Below the pieces are notes generated by a model. That model did not search any database and was not told where the DNA came from. It was given only the letters and a program-made list of their open reading frames with translations. Below, in pieces: positions 1 through 12,101 of a stretch of 64,000 bases of DNA. This DNA comes from Arabidopsis thaliana. Taxonomy: Eukaryota > Streptophyta > Magnoliopsida > Brassicales > Brassicaceae. Numbering within the stretch: position 1 is the first letter of the stretch; each line of letters starts with the position of its first letter. The stretch lies in NCBI RefSeq assembly GCF_000001735.4, contig NC_003070.9, positions 19,825,971 through 19,889,970 of the forward strand. The letters are read 5' to 3'. The translations under genes and the position numbers were made by a program.

Positions 1-3000
1 AAACTAGTAAAACAATTTGATATTAATAATTAAACCTTTGAGAATTTCATGCCATAGCAAATTTAAATTACATACTATACTACAAACTGTATCTACATAA
101 TTAAATTATCGAACCAAAGAATATAATCTTTGTGAGTAACACCACGTGTTCGAAAAAGATTTTAAGAGAGATTTGGGGTTTAAATTTACACTCAACCGAT
201 AACTAGACCACACAAGTGTTTCTAGAGATTTGCTTCTCTACAAGTTTTATTTTAAAAGAAAAAAGTTACGGGAATATAAGAGCTAATTAATTATATGAGT
301 GATAATACAAGATCCTTAATACTATAGACTGGACTTGATATCATATGATATTATAACCAAGTTAATTTGGCCGACAAATTTCATCAGTTTCCTAATCCAA
401 CAACAAAATACAAAGTCAATGACATGATTACATGTTAACATGACACGTGCTCAATGGATGTGCCTGAGCCGGCGAGGATCAGTGAGATAAATGCTACGAT
501 GACTCTGCCACAGCGCGCGGCGAATATTCATGTTTTTAATTTCCGCGGGTTTTCATGCATGCAAACGTTACACAGAAGAATCCATCCGTCACACAAAAGA
601 TGACAATCAGATTAACTATCTAAATATGAAATTGGAGTCGAGGCCGGTATAGTGCATAAGTCACATAAACCAAGGATTATGGCCCAAAATTTTATAGATC
701 ATTGAAAGTTAGAATTGGTGTTTTAATTTTTTTTGGGTGAAATGATGAGATTTGGATTCAAAAATTTGCTTTTGTAGTCTGGTTTTGATGATTAACATTT
801 TTCTTTGTCGTTACCATTTCATGTTCTTTTCGTTTTTTTTTTTTGGTCATCCATGTTCTTTTCGTTTATAAGATTATGACATTCAAAAGTGACAACAAAC
901 AATAATTATGATTAGGACCTTTGATAACGTTGGACCGGCTGGCTCTGATTAGAGTATATCGTATAATACAAAATAATTTGTTAATCTAAAAAAAGAAATT
1001 ATATATGTAGTTAATGGTAAAAACACATTTTCAGGTTTCTAAGAACATAAAGTGCTTTGAACCCCAAAAAATTAAAATTAAAACTGCGTAATATACTAAA
1101 AACGTGTAAAAATAAATGTTATTAATTTACTAAAACCAACTTTTAATGTTTGTTTTGGGTAAAAACTTTTAAACATTTCATCGCTATTTTCGGGAACAAA
1201 AAAACCCAGTTAAAGTGGTACCGTCGACTGTCTCGTTATTTCACTACTTATCTAATCTAACATATTAGTCAAACATTAAATGAAATAGCATGGTTAACAT
1301 TTTTCTGGTCATAAGGCGTGCAATCACATGTACAATATCAATCTACATAATTGTCGTTACCATTCCGGAGAGGAACATTATATTTCTCGTACATACATAT
1401 ATACGGATAAACGTATTATATAAAGTACACACAATTGTGAAATATAGGCAAAAGAGGAAATGTGATGGTAAGAGAATTAGCTATCGAGATGATATTGATG
1501 CATAGCCCAATCACTCTTATCTTCTTTAGTAACTAGTATGATTTTATAGGAGACAAGAGTCTTCTTCATCCCTAAAAGCGAATATTTGACTAGTTAGTTA
1601 ATTACCATTCTTTTGTTAACTGTTTGTTAATTAGTTAGCTGTTTTACTTGGTAAATATGTAAGTGTATAACTGTATATTATATGGTTCATTGTACAGATT
1701 ACTGTTGAATTAATGAGACGATTATTCAGTTTATCCTTCCTTTCTCACTTCCGATCGAGCTAGATTCTTTGCTAGAGAATGTGTCTTTGAGATTTTGATC
1801 TCTCTGTTAGCTTTCTAATAACTAGCTAGCATATTTATCATCAGTCCTGTTGGCAACTTTCATCTTTTGATGTAAAGAAAAACCCTTTCTTTTCATCATT
1901 ACTAAATTACGCATTCTCTAGCTCAATGTATTACCAAAAAATAATAATGTGAAGTGCTTTTAGAATTATTACAAAACAAAAAATGATTTAATTAAGACAT
2001 AAAGAACAGAAGAATATTATAAACTAGGGTTTGTTTGGGAATCACCAGGGAGGACTGGTCCTTCTCCCTAGGCTCAGACTTGGTGTGATTAAATTGTGAA
2101 ATGGTTACACATGAGAAATTGGAATCAATGACTGTGTTTGAAGTGATAGTGATTGATGAGTTCTTCATCTGTAGGATGGAACTAGTTCCATGTGCCATTA
2201 CGTTTATTAAAAAAAAGGTTTCCAAGAAACCCCAAAGATATGGAATCTTTCTTTGTAGAAAACGTACAACTTTTTTGAAAGATTGAGAAGTGTATCTCCT
2301 CTCTTTATTCTATTTTTTTTTCTCCAGCAATTCTACTACGTATTGATATGATGTTCTGACAAACCTTGAGGATGATGAATACATCAAAAATGATAACAAA
2401 CTGATAATTATATTCAAGGGTCTGAGCATGCATCATTGGAAATTCTCAGGTGCCTTACGTTACTGAAACACAATTATATATACATACAAAATTCATCCGT
2501 ATTATTTTCTTGGTTAAATTTAGATCCTGGAATATATGAGATTTTTACAAAATAGGAGTATGAACTTATAAAGCACCTATATATTAAACCAAAAAAATTT
2601 AAAACTTATAAGCACCTATAAAGAAGAAAAGAAAAAGAGAGAGGAGCGTACGTATGGATGCATCAAATCCGAGGAGACAATCGCATCAAGAAATGGACGG
2701 ACACAATCTCGACGAGTCATGTGTCCCAAAGAAACATCACATACGATTACTCAAAAAAATGGAAGTATCCGCAGGCTTTTACATCAAATCAAAAGCCCAT
2801 TCAATTTTCCTTTCACTCTCTATACAAAAAGAAAACTCTGCACTTTTGAGTTTTGATCGAGTACGAATATTTTTACGTGCTTTAGTCGATATGCCACATA
2901 TGTTGACTAAAGAAACAAGTAATGGATCTTCAAACTGACATTATATATTGCACCCATTAATTCTTTTGTTCCAGCCACGAACTCATTTAAATTCTCTATA

Positions 3001-5611
3001 TGAGATTGTCCAACCAAGAGAAAAATATTATTAAAATAACGGCACAAATATGTCTTGAAGTTTAACCAAACATTAAATTGGAGAAAAAATGTTTTTATCA
3101 AACTTAAATCGAAGCAAACTAAATTCATTCAAAAATTTAGAGAAAGCTGACCACTCAGTCATATACTATACGACCATTTCAAAGCAATACGTCTCAAAAT
3201 CATGACATTCTATATCATGTGATAGAATGTTTAATGTAGTTTAAATTAGAGTTTACATCTCTAAATGCAATTGAAAAAAACTCCACCTCTAACATTTTGC
3301 TCCCAATAGCACCGTTTTGTCATCCGCTTGCAGACAAATTCACACCAACTTCAAAGCATGGTCTAATTAAGATCTTCCAAGAACCAGCCATGCACTTGAG
3401 ATCTTTATTTTTTTTTTAGTGATGTCTTCCTGAATATCTTATTTTTCCACCGACGATTAATTGTGTGAAAAAATGAGTATATTACAAGTCTTACATTTTA
3501 TGGTTACATAATTAATTATATATGCAGGCACCAGTGAACTCCCTGATTCACCATCTTGTTTTTAGCCTACATAACATATGGAAATTAAAGACTGCATGGT
3601 CACGCACAAGCTATTTTGATATGGTTGTTTTACTTGTTTCCAAAATAAGTAATTCATGGCAAATGGTTCATGGAATGTTAAGAAGGTTCACGTGCAAGAT
3701 ATCCAAGTGGTATTAATGGGTGCTCAGAGTTAGCGACAACATACATAGCTATTAGCTAACATAGTCTATTCTTTTTATTTGGATCGTTGAAAGCACTAGG
3801 ATGGACTATATCTTATATAAAGTTATATTTTGTCTCACTATTTTAGACATCAAAATTTGCATACGAATTGTTCAGAGTTTATCTTATCAATCCAAGAGCT
3901 TTCTGAGTGGCATGCGATTTCTATCAGTTTATAATCTTTCGTGATAAGTATATACATATTTTCTTATAAGAAATTGATAGGTATGTTTCAATTTCTATTT
4001 TCTATTTTATTTTATTCAACGTAACTTAAGTGGAAAATTTGTTTAGCTACTGTTAGAAGTAGAAACATAACCTTTTTTTTGTAAACTCTTCAACTCCGAT
4101 TTTAAGTTTTAAAAACCGTGTGGTTGAAGAAAATAGTCTAGTGGGTGTTGTCGTGTTGATCTTTTACTAAATTAGTTGTGATTTAATTAAATAATGCTTA
4201 TGAGACTTGTAATAGGCTCACGTAATGATGGAAAACTTGGAATTTTCTGGGAGAGACTTGCTACCACATTTCTACTTACCCAGTAAAGTATTAGTCGGTT
4301 ATTAGGCCAATTTATTTGGACACAAGTAAGATCAAAGAATCTTTTTCTTGATAAGAAGTAATCAAAGACTTCACATAACTAGAAATTAAAGCAGTAACAC
4401 TTTTATTGCTGAAAATTCCAAAGAGCAAATCATGTGAAAGGTCTTTCCAAGTGGGAGGGAAAAAACCCCAACTGATTTTACTTTTGGAAATATTTTAATG
4501 TCAATGTGACAAACTGACATTATAAAATTTAATAGCATTGTTTGCGGCGTAAGTTTATTATCCTTAGTATAAGTATCTTTTTAATACGTAGAAGTAGGAT
4601 TATTATGAAACATTCTTCATTTCCATTATCTTTGAAGAGGATGATACCATATTAATGCTTGATTTTGCAACACGCAAAAGAGTAGGCGTATAACTACGGA
4701 AAAAGTGAAATTGACCAAATATTTTGAGTATCTTAACTTATTAATAATATCCACGTGATTGCATACAAAAATAAAACAATCAACAATCAATCCATAATAT
4801 ATTCAATTCATAGTAGAATATAATATTATCGTTCGTTCTTATCAGTAACTGAACCACTTGTCACGCACAGATTAACATTGCGGCTTTTTGACGGAGATCC
4901 AGTACTCGTGATTATTGTTATTTTCTCTCTCTACTGATTTAATTAATCAAAATCTTCGTATATATTCTCCAATATACACATATTTAAAATCCTCTTACTA
5001 TTAGACTACGTACTACAAAATATACTAATGTATATAAACAGAGAAATCACATGGCTTGTGGACTGTCCTGACATTGATTAATTATTATGTCATCGCTTAA
5101 GCAATCATAGTTTTGTTGAATCTTTTTTTATTTCTTATAGTTGTTGCCAAAATTATGTATTTTATTACCCACTTTAGATACCTCTAATTTTACATAAGTT
5201 TCAATATACCTTATATAGTTGACTCTATTGCTCTAGAATTGTAATTATTTTTTATTTTGCAATAAGTTCCAATTTCAGCATTATTTTTCACCGGGAAAAT
5301 CCTTAAAATATTCTATGCAAAATCCAATATATTCACTCCACATAGATAATAATAAAAAACTTATAAAAGAAATAATTGAAGAAAGGCTGCCCATGTGGGC
5401 ACTTCCAAATAAATCTCCAGAATCGATGCTTCAAATACATTGGATGTTTACTAAACAACACAGATATGAACAAACTTCAACAAACAAACACACCCACAAA
5501 GGAAAATCCGAAGACCCGATCTTTGTTATAAAACACACAACTTCTCTCTTTTTAGAATCTCTTGTCTTCTTCTTTTTAACTTTCTTTTGTAATCTCTTGT
5601 CTGAAAAAGAA
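1..5611. other. AT-rich intergenic region, no gene supported
   Basis: The stretch is AT-rich with only short open frames that overlap one another on both strands and lack family resemblance. G-box cores (CACGTG) lie at 143-148 and 444-449, the only clear regulatory-looking motifs near the left edge. A 14-bp palindrome built on ATATCATATGATAT lies near 340-353. An 8-bp perfect stem (CATTCTAT/ATAGAATG) lies near 3206-3229. Part of 1700-2350 and 2640-2850 is less AT-rich and could hold a noncoding transcript, but I see no splice pattern or hairpin long enough to call one. Confidence 0.6.
5527..5533 (+). promoter_or_regulatory. TATA box of the 5612 gene
   Basis: TATAAAA stands about 80 bp before the ATG at 5612, which places the likely transcription start near 5560. 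This position is inside the upstream open extension of the reading frame, so it argues that translation begins at 5612 and not at the in-frame ATG at 5315. Confidence 0.55.
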
Positions 5612-6757
5612 ATGGATCATGTAAGTTCAAGTGAGTTACTTATTGATGATCTTCTTGAGGATTACTGGTTCTTTGAGAACTTATTTACAAGAAGGTCGAG
5701 AGGCTTAAGGTATTGTCACTCAGATCCTTACCCCTCTTCTTCTTCTACTTCGACTTCTCCTGAAAAAATGGGAGATTCAGATATTGGGAAGGTTCTAGAA
5801 GCTTCCACAGGGCGATCTTTAATCAGGGCATCTTCTATAGATAGTAGAGAAGGCGGATCTCAGACGAAGCTGACGGGCCGGTTCTCTGAAAAGATTAGGG
5901 TTCAAGAACAGAGACAAGTTGGGTCTTCCTTGCAGAAGAAGGAACATGTGGTTCTTCCTAAATCTGGATCTCGTTCGGCTCCGGGGAAGATTCAAGAAGC
6001 TTCCACAAAACGTGGTTTGATCCGGGCACCTTCTTTGCCGCCTCAGATAGAAAAACGAGAGATGGACCGCGAGGCAAAGAAGATGATCAATAAGCTGACA
6101 AGGCAGTTCTCTGAGAAGATTAGGGTTCTAGAACCGACGAGGCCTGGTGAGCATTTCTTGCAGAAAAAGGAAACTATTGCTCGAGACAAAGGGATTACTG
6201 AAAGTTCTAGAAGCAACAAAACAGGAAGTAGCAGTAGTTATAGTAGTGTCAAGATCAGTTTGCAAAGAACTCAAACGATGCCAAATAACATGGGAAGAGA
6301 AGAAGATAACGAGGAAGACGAGTTTGAAGATCAAGAAAGCGACTCAAGAATGGGATTCTTGATCCGTGAAGCCCTGGCTAGTTCACATTATGTTCCAAAG
6401 GTAATAAATGATTCATTCTTATGTAAAAGAAAATAGTTTTTGAGAATCTGAAAAGGAATATTGGTGCAGGTTTCAAACAATCAAAGGCAGAGACCACCAA
6501 GAAGCTTGAGATTAGAAGACACTGCTATGGTCAAACAAGGTGGCTCAAGTCCCAAAACGCTGCGTAAAACGTTAAGCAGCGTAGAAACAACCAAAGAGAT
6601 TCAAAGGCTGAAAGGTTATGACCAACTGGTCGAGCCACGTGTCGCAAGTGGATTAGCTACACCACCTAGGGTTCCAAAGGATTCAAGTAAAGAAATGAAG
6701 GATCAGATCAAGTTTTGGGCTCGAGCCGTAGCTACTAATGTCCGACAAGAGTGCTAA
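5612..6757 (+). CDS. Unknown plant protein, 358 aa, two exons (AT1G53180-like)
   Basis: I do not recognise a domain. Exons are 5612-6400 and 6470-6757; the intron is GT..AG, phase 0, and the join gives 358 residues. The protein begins with an acidic segment (DLLEDYWFFENLF near residue 10), then a long serine- and arginine/lysine-rich, probably disordered stretch. Within that stretch a unit of about 20 residues around QFSEKIRVLE / RFSEKIRVQE recurs, an internal repeat. The C-terminus carries a conserved-looking SSKEMKDQIKFWARAVA segment that resembles a short helix. The frame stays open upstream to 5315, but a TATA box at 5527 and the good ATG context favour 5612. There is no signal peptide and no membrane segment. 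From gene order it should be AT1G53180, with a chromosome 3 paralogue. A role cannot be inferred. Confidence 0.85.
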
Positions 6758-9700
6758 GATTTTTCTTACACTAATTAACTGTATTTCGTACAGATGATTC
6801 TTATCTTGAACTCTTTTGTGTGTTTTGTTTTTCTGATCCTCCTGAAATAATGAGATTCCTCTGTTTATGTGATGATGATGTTCTTCTTCTTTTTTTTGGG
6901 CAAGAAAAAAGTCATGATTGTGATGAAGAAAAGGGGTTGAGAAACACAACAACAACAAAGAACATTATAATAATCAAATTTTTATGAAAATTTTGTATTT
7001 TATCCGAAAGAAAGAACATAATAATTTGTGATTTGATTGCGAATTATGCAGACTTTCCTAGAAGCATTCGAAATAAAATAATCTAATTCTATTTTTAACT
7101 TTGCACGTAAAATACGTTGAATCATGCTGGCTTAAATAAATAAATGTAATAACTTGGAAGTTGCAACTAACTAGATTGAACCAGTTCTTGATTGCAGAGA
7201 TCTCTCGTAAGACCTAAACAATAGTAATCTATTGATATACGCATTTATTCAACTTCAATATGTTAATATTAAAAGTAGTAAGTTGAGCATGCTCTGAAGT
7301 ATTAATTACTACTAAACTCAAATTAGATTTTGTGAAAAAAATCTCATAAGGTCAACCATTTGCATAAACTAAAAATATTACACAAAAACAATCTCATCAC
7401 ATTTTCTTCTGTTTCTTTGTCAACAAAATTATATGATATAATGATGAAATATAAGACCGTTAATTACGGATTATTGTTAGGATGTGTGGTTGCTAACTTC
7501 CAATAAACAGGCCATGACAGTTTTACTATTTTTGCTACCAAATTACCTTACAAAAAAGAGAAACTCATGTAACTAAAGACAAATCTCACAAGACTTTACA
7601 CTTTAACAGATGACAGAAAACAGTGTCTTGGGTCAAATCTCAAGTAGGAAAATGAAGAGATTATGACTTTTTGAGAGCATCCAAACAAAATAACTGAAAA
7701 GGTAGATTTTTATTTAACAAACAAGTAGCCAATTGGTGTGTATACGAACCCAAAACGAGTTGCTACTTTTTTACAAGAATAATTTATTAGTCTTACTTTT
7801 GTATATGTAACAATCTTCATTTAGCAAGTGCAGTTAGAGCTTTTAAATATGATTTTGATTCAAAAAATCTCATTAACTTTTATTTTTTAATATTCTTACT
7901 TTCGTCTGTGCAATCAATATACGTTTGATAAAATTTTGCAGAAAACCTTCATTTGGCACGGTTATGATCTGTGTTATATAGCGCCATGAATTATATTTGT
8001 ATACATATAACATGTCAAAAATTAGGCCTTGAATGGGTGTGGTTTTTAAACTAGTTTTTGGTTTTAGTTTTTCCAAAATCTCTTTTGTACCCATTCAAGA
8101 TTTTGAAAAAACAATTTTTCCTAAAAAATAGGGAATCTAGTTTTTGAGTGTTTTAACAAATTTTCCAAGAAAACCAAAATCTATGTTTTGGGAGTTTCTC
8201 TCTCAAAAGCTATCTCTCAAAATCACATTTTTTATTTTATTTTTAGTTTTTTTGTAAAAAAAAAATTATCCATTAACATAAAAACCAAAATCTAAAAAAA
8301 TTACCATTCAAGTTTTTAAGAAACTAAAATCTACACCAAAAACAAAAACCAAGAAAATCAAAAACTAAAAACCAAAAACCAAAAACCAAAATTCAAAATC
8401 CAAAACCCATTTAAAAACCTACAAACATTCATGGCCTAAGTTTTATCTTTTCAGACGTGACAACTCTTTTTTTTTTTTTTTTTGCACTTACGTGATAACT
8501 TCTTTTCAGTATTTTTTTTGTGTTGGCCATTATTTTGTTGAAGCTCCTATTTTGCTTCAATAAAATAAAAGTGACTAATCATTCATAATTTGTATTTCTT
8601 AAAACCACTATTGTACTTTGTATATTTTGTATTTAACGATTTGTACACTAAAAAATTAAGACAACATCGCTCCCAATTCTTAATTGGAAGTTTTATTCAT
8701 CTACAAAAATCATAAACAAGATTCCGTAAGATACTTTCTAGAAATCCTCAATCAGAAAAACCCATACATGGTCATCACAGGCCCAATAACCCAGTCAGTT
8801 AGCCCATTCCCTAAATGCTGTTGTTTACTCGTGGACGTTGATGAACTTAGTAGACACACAAAGGAGTCATACATTTGAGATTGGAGAAGCTTACACCTAA
8901 AGAAGTGGGACGGATGCAAAATCAAAAAACCCTAACATCAAGAAACCAACAAATATCTCAAATTCTTCAATCGCAAGTATCGAAACCGATAGTGGAACAA
9001 AGTCATGCTTATAAGATAACAAAATGATCTCGTTTGGGCATTAATCAAACTACACTTTTTTGTTGCTAAATGAATTTTTACTATTTCATTCATTTAAAAA
9101 AACTATATGTTAAACTGTTGTTTCTATAGGCACCATGTGTGTAATCCATGAGTTTATATATATAGGATATATAGGATTGGTGGTACATATAAAACAATTA
9201 AAGTTTTTTTATTGTAAGTAATAATATTAGAAATCATTAAATCCTATTAGATAATACCAATCAGAGAAAAATAGTAAAATGGTGTTGAAGTGATATGAAA
9301 TAGTGTTACAAAATAGATGGTTATGGATGGTGGTATCGCTTTCGTTTTCGTTCTACCGCTTTCATTGTATTGTTTACCTACAAATCGCTTTCTATTTATT
9401 TTATTTTTTGTTCGTTAACTGATATTTTTCTTACAATAAAGGACGTTAATTGATAGTTGTTCAAAATTTTCCCGATAGGGCAATCGAATCATTAATCTGA
9501 CTGACTAAATACTGACGAAAAAGAGAAAAAAGAAAAGAATAAAAGAGCATATTCTCTTCGTGGTTTTAAGACAGTAGAAAGAATCTGATCCAAACTCTAC
9601 ACTTGGAAGCAATGTTATAACCCCAAATTTACATATACTGTATTATATCGTGTATGTTCTTTTATTTGTTAGTATCGTCTATTTTGTTATAAACTTGTGC

Positions 9701-11139
9701 TTTTTTTGCTACATGGGATTTTCTCGACACATACGTGTATGGCTAGTGTTATTTTATAAGGCTACTTCGAGTATAGTATACCGTATTAAAATGTTATTAG
9801 ATTGAACAAATAAAATAGATTTAAACAAATGACGATGCATTCGAGATATAATGTTGGCATGTCAATCAGAAACACTAAGAACGATGCCATAGATTTAAGT
9901 GTATGTCGAATTCATTCTACTAATATGTTGACGATGAAGTCAAACGTCTATCTTAGCTCAAAGTACGATTGTTTGGTTAAATTGACATTGAGCAATCATA
10001 TACGTTCTTCAATGTATTAACTCTAATCTCATTTATCTTTATTTTAGATTATTGATATAATTATTATTAGGATGAATGTGTAGGTCTCGTCCAAGCCTAC
10101 TAAATATAGTTTTATGTTGACATACCTCTCTAGTATGTGTAATTATGAGGATTAATATAGTTTTATGTTTGTTACCATTGTTAGATTTAGTTCAACATGG
10201 ATCGATAATAAATTAATAACTATTATCTAGAAAAATGTGTTAAAATTATATATCTATAATTGTAAATAGTTTTTAAAAAATATGTGCCAATCCATTTATT
10301 TTTCTTATTTTTAAATTAGTAATTTACGAAACTTCAGTTATAAAAATTGCAACAACATTTTCAAATTCCAAGCATAATTTAACGCCGTTTCACCAACAAC
10401 GCCAATACATATATTTAAACCCGATAATAACAACGCATTTGAGTTTGAGTTTTTTGGATAGGATGTGGTGTGTACATTTTCTTAGATTGGTCACAAAGTT
10501 GTGAAGCCATAAATTCTAAATTAATATTGGGCATAATTAGGTGTCAAGCTGGTTCAACAAAGAAAGCACATGGGGACACTTCCCCAAAGCTTGTTATGTT
10601 AAGAAAAAAAAACAAATAATTAATAACTTTGCTCCAAAATTCTATCTAATAAAGAAAATTAAGATGAAGTAAGTAAATAAACCACAAAAACATCTCATTT
10701 AATGAAAAAAAACCTTTTCGTTCATTCTATAAAAATTAGAAAAAATACATTTTATCCATTTGCGTTAATTTCTTTTCTATTTATCTTAGCTAATAAAATC
10801 AATTCTTAATTAATGGTTGGCATGCTTCAGCAACCAAACATAAAATAAAGCAAAATCAGCTCTAATAAAAACGAAACATTTACATATGAGATCAAAAGTG
10901 TACACTAATTGAAGTCATTAATTTTAAGTAATCCTCCATTTATTATAACCTAATTACGACACCGTTTTAGATCTATAATTAGAACTCCATATACATTTCT
11001 AATTAAATTATTTTCAAATGCAAAAATGACCAATAAAAAAACAAAATGAATCAAAGAAAAAAGAGTAACCAATGAAAAAAATAGAATAAAAAGAGATAAA
11101 ATGCGAAATAAATAAAAACCTTCCGTGAGAGTGCAAAAA
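6758..11139. other. AT-rich intergenic region with a fold-back element
   Basis: The 3' UTR of the 5612 gene probably runs to about 7000. The rest lacks convincing coding capacity. A fold-back element sits at 8023-8438 (separate entry). Around 8700-8950 there is a TGGGCC-type site and a telo-box, and around 9170-9400 there are repeated GGTGGTA / TACCAATC motifs suggesting a decayed TIR element. The part after 10000 is simple AT-rich sequence. Confidence 0.6.
8023..8438. mobile_element. MITE-like fold-back element, about 416 bp
   Basis: The left end reads TAGGCCTTGAATG and the right end reads CATTCATGGCCTA, so the termini are inverted repeats of 13 bp with one mismatch. Inside, the left arm is rich in GGTTTTTAGTTTTT-type sequence and the right arm in AAAAACCAAAAAC-type sequence, so the whole element can fold on itself. 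There is no coding capacity. A clean target-site duplication is not visible: flanks TTA and TAA suggest a PIF/Harbinger-type TWA target but are not identical. The superfamily is therefore unresolved. Confidence 0.6.
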
Positions 11140-12101
11140 GAAGAGAAATTTTAGAATCAAGAAACCGACGTCTCTCTCTTCCTCACCTCCTCTTTCTTCT
11201 CTGCTTCGGATCTCTCTCTTCTCTCTCTCTCTCTCCCTGATTAAACCTCTAAAATCAGGTAATTATCTCTTTTAATCATCACCATAATCGTCTTCTCTAG
11301 CTTCTTTTTTTTTGAATTCCCAGTTTCATTTTGTTCCTGGGAAAAACAAAAAAAACGTATTTTTTATTTGGTGGGTTTTGTTTGATTGTGAATTTATGTT
11401 ATCATCAACTTTATCTGAAGAAATTGCATTGTTCTGGGTTTGTTTGTTTTCATGATTTCAATCTCTGATTGTTGATTTTTGTTTATCTTGCAGGGAGTTT
11501 TTTTCTTCTGGTTTCGGATTCTCAGAAAAATTAGCAAGTCTTTGTCTTTTGCTGCTGGTTGCATAGCCCCCATTGAAGCTTTTTTCCTCTCAATCTTAAT
11601 GTTCTCAAGGTTAGAGTTTTGTTCCTTCCTCCGGTTCTGATTGTAGTTAGGCGTAATGGGCTAGTTTCCTTTCTTTGTTTATGTAATAAAGTTTTGATCT
11701 TTAGCGTTTGAAGAATTGGTATTGTTTTGATATCTGCAGCTAAAGTTTCATTCTTTTTTTTCCATTTATTGGAAATGATCTTGGCTTTACCATGTTACCA
11801 TGAGTTTGAGAATGCACAATGTAATCTTCCGAGAATATGGTTTCTTTAAGGGACATTTATATCAGTTTCTAAGGCTAAATCGAGGAGAACATGTGCTTTG
11901 TATGTTTTGCTTTCGTTACTTATCCCCAAAATTAGAACTTGACATATGTGATAGCTTAGTTATTAGTATCAGCTTGAGATGTAATAATGTTGCATTAGTT
12001 GGTGCTTTGAATCAAGAAGTTTGATTTGTTACTCAGTCGTTGTATGGTTGCTGATGTCTTTATGGATCGAATTATATCAGAGGGCTTCTGCAGCAAGCGA
12101 A
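11140..12101 (+). other. 5' leader of the RING gene with several introns
   Basis: A CT-rich stretch (about 11168-11240) looks like the 5' UTR start. Candidate GT..AG borders occur at CAG|GTAATT near 11258, TTGCAG|GG near 11494, CAAG|GTTAGA near 11609, CTGCAG near 11739 and TTCTGCAG near 12092, just before the ATG at 12102. This points to one or more spliced leader exons, common in Arabidopsis regulatory genes. Which introns are used cannot be told from sequence alone. Confidence 0.6.

Noticed and set aside
1992..2286. Overlapping open frames on both strands, possibly a small peptide gene
   Set aside because: No signal peptide, no known peptide motif and equal openness on the opposite strand.
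2654..2938. Two overlapping plus-strand frames
   Set aside because: Neither resembles a known protein and both are open by chance; no splice partners.
5315..5611. In-frame ATG at 5315 giving a protein about 99 residues longer
   Set aside because: A TATA box lies at 5527 inside this stretch, the added sequence is Asn/Lys/Ile-rich like noncoding DNA, and the 358-residue form fits the recalled length.
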